From NCBI GenBank assembly GCA_946480695.1, contig CAMLKG010000037.1, positions 1 through 35,990 on the forward strand: a stretch of DNA of 35,990 nt, given 5' to 3'. Both the position numbers and the translations under genes were made by a program. The notes beneath the pieces were generated by a model, which saw only the letters and a list, made by a program, of their open reading frames with translations, was not told the DNA's origin and searched no databases. Shown piece after piece: positions 15,888-27,800 of this stretch (its first letter is position 1; each line of letters opens with the position of its first letter). The DNA comes from an uncultured Cellvibrio sp. (GTDB lineage Bacteria > Pseudomonadota > Gammaproteobacteria > Pseudomonadales > Cellvibrionaceae).

Positions 15888-18800
15888 TTAGCTAATCGGC
15901 GTTATCAGGCGCTTTTCGGCTTCGGGAGCGTCATCGAGTAAATAACCAAATTCTTGTGCGAGCGCTATAGTCGCCGGGTTCAGGTAATTTACTTTGTCAG
16001 CATGGTGCTTCCAGTTTTCCGCAAAATGACTTTCAATTTTCCTATGTTGATTAAAGTTAGGATCACCGATTGGCAGTGAAGCTTCACGCAGTCCATCGGT
16101 CATTTTGTTACCTTCATAAGGCTTGAGCATTTCTGTCTCAAAAGGCAGTTCCAACCAGGTGCACAGGGAACGCATAATATTTTCGGGGTGCGCGACGAGG
16201 TCCTCATAGCGGATTAAACGGCTTCGCGAAGATGGCACCTGACTTAAATGTTGCAAAATATTGTTATTCATATCGCGCCATAGCTTACCTGAATACTCCC
16301 ATGGGTTTTCGTTCACACCAAACATCTTGGCGAACCGATTCCGCACAAATGACTCCATAACTGCAAGCGGATGACGAACCAAATGGATATACAAAGGCTC
16401 ATCGCAAACAGATTCCGCATTGCGTAGCGTATTGATATCCAATGCATGATTTGGCGATTTATCGATAACAAAACGCCCCTGGGCTTTTTCCAAAAGCAAT
16501 TCGTAAGTTTGTTTTACCGTAAAACCTTCTTGTTGCAAATGATCCAGGCGCTTTATTGCGGCTTCCGCATTAAGTGACTCAAGTTCCGCAATCGCTTTGG
16601 TAAGGCCTTCTTTAATGTGCTTTTGGTTCAAATCAATTAATCGATTACTCCATTGCTCCAGGGTGTTATATGGCAAAAGGTGCAGTTCCGGCGGTGAGAA
16701 AATACCGCTGTGGCCTGCCAACATAACCCTAAATAATGTTGAACCTGAGCGCGGAGTGCTTAGTACGAAAATCACTCTCTTTTTTGTTTGCTTTATGATT
16801 TCGGGAGCAGCACTGACATAAGTTACCTGGCTTTTCCAATCAAACTCAGGCGCAACTTCACTATGACTCCCTGAACTTGAAAAAATAACATTTTCCGAAC
16901 TGTCAGTATTCAGTGTTGCTTGCGGAGATTCTACGGCCGGCCTGGGTTTTAACGACTCGGCCAATTCCGCACTGAGGTAAGCCTCCAGCTTATGCAAGGT
17001 GTTATATTCAAGCATTTCATTAGGATACAAACGAATTCCGTATGTATGTTCAATATTTTCTATGATTTTCATGGACAAAATGGAATCTAAACCAAGCTCC
17101 CAAAACTCTACATTAATATCGATTTGTGCTTCATCTACACCTGTCGCGGCTGCTACCTGGCCTTTCAGGAAAGGCAAAAGCCCGGTGCTTGGTTGAATGC
17201 CCCCGGAATCGGATTCTCCGGTCTGAATGACAACATTTACCGCTGAATCAGTCCCCACGGCATGCTGTGCGATTTCTCCCTTGGGCTGTGCACCAATTTC
17301 ATTTTTGAGGTAGGCACTAAGCTTTTGCACGTTGTTATATTCAAGCATTTCGTTTGGATAGAGTCGCAGGTTCCATTGCGCTTCTATTTTTTCAATAATC
17401 TTCATCGATAAAATGGAATCCAATCCCAGTTCCCAAAATTCAACGGTATCGTCTATTTTATTTTCAGGAACACCTGTCGCTTCAGCAATTTTTTCACGTA
17501 GGAATGTCGCTATATCTGTAGCAACAGAGGGATAATTTGTCTCCTCGGAAACAAGGGTTTTCTCCGGGGTGTAAATGTTTTCCTGAACCGCTACATGACT
17601 GTCAACCAAAGTGCGGCATTGTGTCAGTCGCATGGTGTCGTAGCGGCTCGGCGCTTCCCGCTCGCTAATACCAAGGGTTTCATTGATTTTATTGGGGAAT
17701 CCGCTCAGGGCTATCACTTGTTCCAATTTGGAAGATAAAATCTCTTCAAATGCGAGCAGCCCCAAACGAGAGGAGAGGCTTACAAATCCAAGGCTCTCTT
17801 CCATCCAGGCTTCAGTCTGGCTATCGGCAGACATGCCACCGTTTTGCCACAAAGGCCAATTGATGGATAGGCTGCGACCATAGCGCTTTCCGTCAGCGAT
17901 GAGGGTATTGCGATAACGCGCATAGTGATTCTGGAATCCATTGGCGTAGGCGTAATCGCTTTGCCCAATGTTTCCCATCACACCAATTATTGAGGAAAAA
18001 TAAACAACAAAGTCGAGCTGCTCTTTAGCGAACACGTTATCGAGGGCTATGGTTCCAGCAACCTTGGACTCCAATACCTGGTTTATTTCGTCAGCAGTTT
18101 TGTTAGCGATAAGGCCATTTTTTAACACACCAGCCGCGTGCACAATCCCGTTAAGCTCACCGAAGGTTTGTATGCAAAGAGCTCGGCAATCCTCCAATTG
18201 TTGTATATCGCTAACGTTGCAGGAAAAGTAAACAACTTCACCACCCAATTGTTGCAAGCGCTTCAGTTGCTCATCAATTTCTGCATCGCGCAGTCTGCGC
18301 CCGGTCAGTACGAGACGTGCCTGATAGTGCTCACTTAAGTACCTTGCAAACAGTAACCCCAAACCACCCATGCCGCCGGTAATAAGGTACACGCCATTTT
18401 TTCGCAAAGTTGAATTATTGCGATCCAGCGCTGGAATAGATGTTTGCGGGCAGGGGAGATAATGCTTAACCCTGCGCTTGTCACCTTCATAGCGAATCTC
18501 ATAATCATGCAAGCTGAATTCAGCGAGTTCATTTAGGGCCTGTTGTGCAACAACCTTAACGTCGGCAGCGACAGCGAGTGTTTTGACATTGATCCTGGGA
18601 TTTTCGTAGCTCAATGTTTTCAGGAAAACACCACACGCTTCGTAGCAGGGCTGAATGTCGTTTCCTTCATAGAGGTAGAGTATTTTTACTTTTCTTGAGG
18701 ACTTTACTACTTGTTTTGCAATTTCATTCAGTGAGAAAAACCCGCTGCTTAATTGCTCTGCGGTGTTACTGGCATTACTAAATTTTTTCTTTGACCAATT

Positions 18801-21800
18801 GTGAATGATATTTAATGAAATATCGTCCTTTTTTGCAAATTCCGAAAGTACTTTTTCGTAATGGGATCCGTTGCCAGGATCAATTTGGAAGCCATCCTGA
18901 CCATTGCCCCAAGTGATCTTTTTAAACGCTTTACCGGCTTTAATAAGATAGAGATCGTCTTTAACCGTTTCCCTGAGTAAATTGCATAGACGATCATCGC
19001 TATCAAACACCAAGGTGGTGCCAGTAAGGGAATCCGCAGTTTTTATCTGGCGATCAAGCCATTCAGTCCTGTTATATTCCAACTGGCTCAGATTTAACTG
19101 GGAACTCACCACCACCGCAGATCCAGCTGTACTTTGCCCTGCGGATGCGATGTGCGTAAAAGCAACACCGCTGAGCTTTATTGCCTGCCGGCCAGCCCCA
19201 TCTATCATTGCTATATCGTAAGCTATCTCATCCGGTGCCAGCTCGCTAGCCGTACTACGAACAATGTGAAGATGGCATTTATCCGAAATCTTGCGATGAA
19301 TATCCACTTGCAACGTCGAAACCGGAATCAATTTAGCAGGTGGAATTTTATTTAGCTGACCATGGAAGAGTGCAGCAGCTTGCAATGCATTTTGTAACAA
19401 TGCGGGGCTCGCCAAAAATTCCCGGGCTACATCCATGGAATGGTTTTCTAAATCGGTGGTGATATTTTCCTCGCGGCATTCAATCTGGACAATTGCTTCG
19501 TTTTGGTTAAATTTAAATTCGCGCAATACAGGGGGTACGGTCTCGGTTAAAAGATTTTTTTCACAACGAGATTTTATGAGCTGGCAATCAATATATCCGT
19601 CAACCAACCTGATGTTATCCGGGGACGCGAAAACCAATTCAGCCAGCGCCACATCACTGGTTTTATCAGCTCCCTGCTCAAGCGCTGAAATCACACATTG
19701 GACCAGCGGATTATCCGGCTTGGTGTAAAGCTTCAGGAAGTATTCGCATGATGCGCTATTGGGGATTTTGGGCTCCGCCCAATGCAAATGCCCAATCGTT
19801 ATCAGTCGCTTACCTTCGGCAACCTGGTTTGCCGCCGCATGCAACATTTCCAGTAATACCGCGCCACCGATCGAGTAATGGTTATGGTCAGCCAGCTGAT
19901 TTACCCATACCGATTGATTTGTAAACGTTTTGCTAAAGCTAAGTGCGCTTAGGCTAGCCCGGTATTGATCAAGCAACGGGTGCAAAACCTGCGGCGTCGC
20001 TTCTTGTCGAATGATAGGAGCGACATTACCCTGTGTATTTGTTGCAACATGGACTCGGGGTACCCAATACGACTCCCTGGCAAAGGGATAGGTTGGTATT
20101 GTTATACGTTGACGTACCACGCCTTGGTGGAGGTTATGCCAATCAATAGCAATACCACTGACCCACAATGTTGCAAGTTTCGTCAAATTCCGATGCCTGA
20201 TAAGTACATCTATAAGTTCCCTGGCCTCATCGCCACCGACAATCGATCCAAAATTGGATTTATCAGAAGTAACATTGCCTGAAAAAACATTTTCGAAAAG
20301 GTTTTGGTTGCCAAATTCGCGCAGGCTTTCCAGCAGTTTACCGGGGTTATCCGCCAGGATTGCCAAACGTTCGGGCATGGCTTCGCGGCCTACTTGCGTG
20401 GTATAGGATACATTTGCAAATTGGTTCGCTGAGAAATTTCCATTTTGCTGCTCAAGGAACGTTATCCATTTATTTACATATTCAGTTAAACGAAGTTTGT
20501 TTTTTGCGGACAACAAAAACAAATGTTCGGCTGTGCTTTCCTCACCGGGTAATGGTTCCCCGTATCCCGCGCGCGAATCATTTTCAAATTCTTCCAAAAT
20601 AATGTGCGCGTTTGCCCCACCTGCACCGAACGAACTTATACCGGCAATTCGTTTTCCAATGGAACGTTGGTCATTTACAGAAGAATTCCCTGGCAGCCAT
20701 TCGCTTAGCTCGCGTTGGACATAGAAGGGCGTATCTTCAAATCGAATATTTCGATTCAATGTTTGGGTGTGCAGTGAAGGAACCAGCTTTTTATGACGCA
20801 TTTGCAATAGCACCTTGGTAATAGATGCCACGCCAGATGCAGCTTCAAGATGGCCGATATTGGATTTCACAGAACCCACAGCACAATATTGTTTTTTATC
20901 GCTGTAATCCCCGAAAGCACGAGCCAAACCATTAATTTCAATCGGATCGCCAAGCGCTGTTCCTGTACCATGGGCCTCAATGTAACTAACTTGTGCAGCG
21001 TCAACCTTCGCCTCATCCAATGCTGACCGAATCAGCTCCCCCTGTTGCACAGGGTTAGGAACAGTGTAACCATTGGTTTTCCCATCGTGATTGACGGACG
21101 TTGCCTTAATAACCCCCAAAATCTGATCGCCATCTGCAAGCGCGGCATCCAACCACTTAATAACAATTGAGCCAACACCTTCGCCCGCAACCATACCGTC
21201 ACCCTGGTCGGAAAATGCAGAACAGCGACCATTGCTCGAAGGCATGTTCATTTGAGCGTGCATAAGGTACTTACTGGGGTGCAATGAAAGATTAACACCA
21301 CCGACAATGGCGGCATCGCATTCACCACTTTTCATACTTTGCACCGCTAGATGCGCAGCAGTGAGCGAGGATGAACACAGGGTGTCTATCGCCATGCTGG
21401 GTCCCTTCAAATTTAATACATAGGAAACCCGGTTAGCGATGGACCCAATACTGTTGCCCAACGATATCGAATTACCCTTGGCGATTTCCTCCGCTGCAAA
21501 CAGCTGATACTCGTTATACATGACGCCTACAAAGACGCCTACACGGCCATTTAATCGACGTTGTAAATCTTCACGCGTATAACCGGCATTTTCGATAGAT
21601 TCCCATGCAACTTCCAGGAACTGTCGTTCCTGTGGGTCCATGATTTTCGCTTCTGTGGGTGAAATATTGAAAAACAGGGGATCAAACTTATCAACATCCT
21701 GAATAAATCCTCCCCAGCGATTTTTCATTGCAAAATCCTGGATACGCCATCTTTCTTCAGGAATTTCAGTGATACAGTCTTTTCCTGCACACAAATTGTT

Positions 21801-24800
21801 CCAAAATTCCTCAAGGTTTCCTGCTTGTGGATAGCGGCCGGCCATACCTATAACCGCAATATCGCGATGGGTTGCAAATGTGCGCTCTACGCGTGCGCCA
21901 GGATATGGTTGAGTGCCAGATAAAGCGGGATAAGTAGTATCAGGATCAACGCTGTCAACTTTTAAAAGTTTTACTAGCTCTGCGCGATGTTTGTTTAGAA
22001 GATAGGCCGCCAGATCGGTAATCGTCTGGCATTCAAACATCACCGTTTTGGAAACATTCTTAAAGTGGCTGTCTATTTCCGTATTGATCGATTTAATAAT
22101 GACGGAGTTTATACCGTATTCTATGAGTGAGGTGTCAACATCTATCCTGGATTCGGAAATACCGGAAAGTGAGGCATACAAACTACGCAGCCATGTTTGC
22201 GTCTCTTTTAGCAAGTTGGTATCAAAAGTATTGGTACTTTTATCAAAATAACTGTTATTTACCATGGGCATGTTCCCTCTGGAAAATGTATTTGGTTCGT
22301 AAGATTGCCCACTAACTTCAGCCTGCAAGTCAGCAGTGTCCAGCCAATGGTTTTCCTGGATAAACGGATAGGTGGGCAGGGCAATGCGACGTTCAGTTCC
22401 CGATTGGACGGAACGCCAGTCAACGCTTTCATTGGCCATCCAATGTGTTGCGAGCAAATGCAATTGCATATCCGAATTGGCTTGGTACTCGATTCCGGAC
22501 ATGGTGGACGCTGCTATTGGAGGGTTTTCAGGGTCGTTAATAAACGCTTCGAGCGATTTTTTTAACTGGTCTATTGAATTCACTACTAAAGCCAATCGTT
22601 GCTTTAATGCCACACGACCTTCTTGCAGGGTAAATGCAATATCAGCAAGACTGCATTCAGTGGTCTGTGAATTTATAAAGTGGAGCAGGGCGCGCGCGAT
22701 TAGGATCAGTTGGTTCTTTGACTGCGCCGATAACGGTATAACAACCGAGGCGTCAATAGCGCCGCCATTGGTCGTGCGAATAGCTTCCTCAACGATTACA
22801 TGGCCACTGGAACCGGTAGCCCCGAAGGAGTTAATCAGGGCTCGTTTTTGCGGTTGCCGCGATGATGTGTTTATTGGTTTCCAATCTTTCAGTTCAGTAT
22901 TGATGTAAAACGATGAACTTGAATAATTAATCAGTGGATTCCTGGGTTCGCTATTAATCGAGGGAGCAATTTTTCCGTGCTGGAGTTGTAGAAGCACTTT
23001 GGTCAGCTGTGACATAAAAGAGGCTGACTCCAAGTGGCCGATATTGGGCTTAACTGAGCCGATTGCAATTGGAAAATCAGCAACAGCTTCCGCAAAGCTA
23101 ATTTTAATAGCTTCCGCTTCGACACTGTCGGCAAGACCGGAACCGGTAGCTGCCGATTCAATGTAGGAAATGTCTTTTGGAAGAACATTTGCCTGTGCGA
23201 AGCAAGCCTTGATAGATTTTGCTTGCTTTTCCGCAGAAGGAAAACCGTAACGAAGTGTTGCACCACTATGTGAAATTGACGTTGCCAGGATATTCGCCTG
23301 GATATTATCCCGAGCGTGCCGGGCAGTTTTTTCTGGCCTAACCAATACCGCACCCACACCTTCACCAACAACCCAGCCAGTACCGTTCTCGCCAAACGCA
23401 CTACAGGTTTCCGATTGGGACAGCAAATTTAAGCCACAGAGTACATTTTGGTGGTAAGGATGCGCTATTAAATTAATGCCGCCTACAATTGCTGCATCGC
23501 ATTCACCGGCAGCAATACTTTGGCGCGCTAGATGCATTGCGCTTAACGCGGAGGAGCAAGAGGAATCAATGGCTAAACTCGGGCCTTCAAAATCAAAGAA
23601 ATGGGATACGCGATTAGCAATGGACGAATGGAAACTGAGAGCTTGTTGAATATTCCCCTCACTCCATCCCTGCATTGCTACACTTTGATAGTCGCTCCAC
23701 ATAACTCCCACAAAAACGCCAACCCTTCCTGCGCTAGCCTTGAGGGTCTGCGCTGTATAACCGGCGTTTTCCAGGCACTCCCAAATAACTTCAAGAAACA
23801 GGCGTTCTTGTGGATCAATAAATTTTGCCTCGGAAGGGCTTATTTTAAATAGCAAGCTGTCAAAACGCTGTATGTTATTTAGAAAGCCGCCCCACTTGCT
23901 ATAAGATTTTTTATCACTGGCATCACGGCTAAAATAGCGCTGGGCATCCCAACGATCTTCCGGTATTTCAGAAATAGCGGATTTACCGTTTTGTAACAGT
24001 TGCCAATATTGCTCCAATGAGTCCGCTTGGGGATAACGGCCTGCAACACCAATGACGGACAATTTTTGATTTGTTTTTTCTTCCTTATCCGCGTCCTGTA
24101 CCAATGACTGGGCAAGGAGCGTCGATTGGGTAAGGAGCGGCATGTTTTCCGAAAAAATGGGCGATGAAATCTTTCCAACATGATCCCAGGCGCCGATAAG
24201 CATGCAATGCAAAAATAATTGGTCCTGATTCAGATTAAAGTAATGCCGAATCTTGTCAAAGCGCATACCGCCAATCGGACAAACCCCCAAACCTAATTCG
24301 GACTGGTGTTGCATCATCAGCTGTCCAATTTTCCCGGCTTCAATAAATGCCTTACGAATACCATAATTGCCGAAACTGGCTTTAGATTTTCTTAAATCGC
24401 CGATAAGGAAAACATTAACTTTTGATTTCTGATAATGCGTGCGATTGAAGGGCACATGAGCCGATTTAATATCACTCTCCAGCGCATCGATATTTACCGC
24501 AATTCGCTCCAGGCAGTTTTTCTTGTCATTGTAAAGATAAAGCCCCGCCGCTGAATCATCCTGTACCCCTCCAGATTTAATAAACACATACGCATCCACT
24601 TGGTGGGGGAGAGCATCGGCGGTATAAAGCTTTTGCTGCGGGACGCCTGTTAGATTCTGCATGAGAGACATTAATTGCCCCAATTGCACCAGCGTTAGCG
24701 CAGTCTCCTTATATTCTCGTTGACACGCGCGCAGCACATAATCTTCACTACTTATGAAAGTTGAATCCAATTGTATAGCGGGTAAATGTTTAAGGTCGTT

Positions 24801-27800
24801 ACGTAAATGACGAGCTTCAGCCGTGATAGCTGCCTGCTCTTCTTTTGACAATGTGCTATACCGCCCATCGGTATTGGCTCGCTCAATATCCTCATGCGAC
24901 CGTAACATATGATTGGTTTGTTGCAGATTTTTTGATGGAGTAAACGCAAGGACAGGCTGTCCTTCGTAGTCAACCCCAGTTTGCACAGGCCTGCCACCCC
25001 CCAGTAAACAACTTATAAATTGCTGGCTACCGGAGAGTTGGAAATGCGCTTGGCATTGGGAATAGTCAACATCGTCTACTGTAAGCAGACCAAGGTTGTG
25101 AGTCCCGGCATTCTGTTGTAATAGCTGCGTTATGTATCCAGCATCCAATTCAATCAGGGTAGTTGAAGAATCTGCGTAAAAAGGTTCGATTGCACTGTAT
25201 TCTGCAACCAGAAAAATTGTAAACGCAGAAGCTTCAAACGCTTTGCGATAACTCTGATTGAAAATTTCCTTATCCAACCTTTGTGTTGATGGCAAGCTAA
25301 TCAATTGGTTAGCCGCGGGATGGTGATAATAAAAACCACCTGCAATGGACTCAACACCACCATCACTCACATAGATGTATACCTGCACCGCATTCTTTCC
25401 GCCACCGGAAGGGTAACGGTAACGTGTTCTTCCCTCGATATAGCGCTGTGCCAGTAATGATAAAAATGAGCTGAAATCATTAAAAGAAACGGGACGGCTT
25501 TTAAATTGTTCACCGGCCATTAGTGTGGGCGATATGATGCGGGATAAAATATCCTGATTAAATTGATGGCGTAACAGATCAAAGCTTTGATTGTCGACTA
25601 AATATTGCGAAGGACTGTTAGCCCCGGTTTTTCCGGTAATGGGTAATGTTGTACCGCCGGTAGTCAATTTGTTAACTACATAGCGACTGATACCCGCGAT
25701 CGTGGGATTTTCTAAAAACACGTCTACTGGAATTTCAACCCCTTCACTTTGCTTGACTTTTTGAGCAAGCTTAACGAGTGTAAGCGAGGTAGCCCCCATA
25801 TCAAACAAATCATCAGTTGGTTTAATCTCGCTTGCGTTCATCGCATCCATAAGAATCCTGGATAGCAAGCTTTCAATTTCCTGGAGGCTTCTTTCCTTAA
25901 CAATCATTTCTTTATCGTTCACTTTTTCGGGCTCGCTCACAGGCCAAAGTAAAGCCTTCTCATTTAACTTACCATGTTCCGTTGTAGGTAAAGCATCAAG
26001 AATGACCACAGCGTTTGGTAACATGTAGTCAGGTAGAAACTTTTTGATTTCTTGGCGCACAAATTTAAGGGTTAAGGTATCACTAGCTATTTTTTTGTCT
26101 GCGACAACAAGCCAAGCAACTAATTTCGGATCATCAGTGCTTTCATCCCTGATGCGAACAACCGCTGAACGAACGCTATCAAGCTCACATAGTCGCGTCT
26201 CTATTTCGCCCAGTTCGATGCGCAAACCACGTAGCTTCACCTGTGAGTCGCGCCGTCCCAAATATTCGATATTTCCGTCTGTGTTTTGGCGGGCAAGGTC
26301 ACCTGTGCGATATAATTTTTCAGCGCTATTACCAGAAAAATGATTCGGTATGAATTTTTCAGCGGTAAGCATTTCCTGTGCAAGATAACCCTTGGCAACC
26401 TGGACTCCACCAATCAGGATCTCGCCGGCTTCACCAGGGGGAACGAGCTGCAACTCAGTATCCACAATATACAGTTGGGTATTCGCAACAGGTTTTCCGA
26501 TAAATACACGTTTTTCGGGATTCAGCTGGCAATGCCAGTAACTAACGTCAACGGCGGCTTCCGTGGGTCCATACAAATTATGCAACTGACAATTTAACAA
26601 ACTCAGAAATTTTTCGATTGATGCGTATGCAAGGGCTTCACCACTGGTAAAAACACGGCTTAATGATGTGCATCGACTGACCGATGGTTCATTGAGGAAA
26701 GCGTTCAACATTGAGGGAACGAAATGACAAACAGTGATTTTTTCTTCTCTTATGATTTCCGCCAAATAACCTGGATCCTGATGGCCTTTAGGTTTTGCAA
26801 GCACAAGAGTGGCACCACTTAATAGCGGTAAGAAAAATTCCCAAACAGAAACATCAAATGTATACGGAGTTTTCTGCAAAACCCTGTCTAGATCATCTAC
26901 TTCATATTCATCTTTCATCCAAAGCAATCGATTGACGATAGCTGAATGTGTGATCATGCACCCCTTGGGATTTCCGGTCGAACCCGACGTATAAATAATG
27001 TAAGCAAGGCTGTTGGAGGACTGCGTACGCGCCAGATTCTCATTTGAAAACAGTGCCATATTTTCTTGTTGCTCATCAAGAAAAACCAACGAGCAGGGCA
27101 TCGCAGATAATTTTTGTGAAAACCGGCTATGCGTTAATACGAGTGCTGTAGAAGCATCTTTCAGGATGTAAGAAATTCGCTCATCAGGAAAATTCGTATC
27201 TATAGGCAGGTACGCAGCACCTGCTTTTAAAATAGCCAACAGGCTTACTAACAATTCAACGGATCTTTCTTGAACCAATGCAACTACAGAACCGGGCTTT
27301 AATCCCTGTTTGATCATATACCGCGCAAGTTGGTTAGCTCTCTGGTTCAGTTCAAGGAAACTTAAGGTATCTTGTGCGAATTGAGCAGCTATACGGTAGG
27401 GTGACCGGAGGACCTGGTCTTCAATTAAATAATGCAAGCAATCCTGTAAAGGGTAATCTCTGTGAGTATGATTCCATGCTTTAATCCGGGATAAATAATT
27501 GGTGGTAATTTTTTTGTCCCCTTCATTGATTACAGAATTGTCTTTAACGGTTGTGTTTTCACCCAACGCTGATTCCTTTTGATAGTGCTGCATAGGTAAA
27601 AACTTATCCATATCCACACTTATCCAAACTCCTGCATTTATGTTGGTTTCAGCGGCCAACGCCATCATCAAATCTGAATACCCGGAAAACATATTCGACA
27701 TCAATGCAGGTGAATAAATACTGGTATCGGTATCCCAGTGAAAATGCAATGTGCCATCCAGCTCAACACTAATGTTGTCCAATGTCACCCCAGGAGTTTG

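Noticed and set aside
22372..22908. A 178-codon + strand frame opposite the KS1 docking region
   Set aside because: Shadow of the megasynthase; the - strand frame carries continuous PKS motifs here.
25000..25600. Possibility that the first oxidase copy is a remnant or frameshifted domain
   Set aside because: The frame is continuous and the copy aligns over its whole length with the second; only specific motifs are changed, so it is a full, diverged domain.
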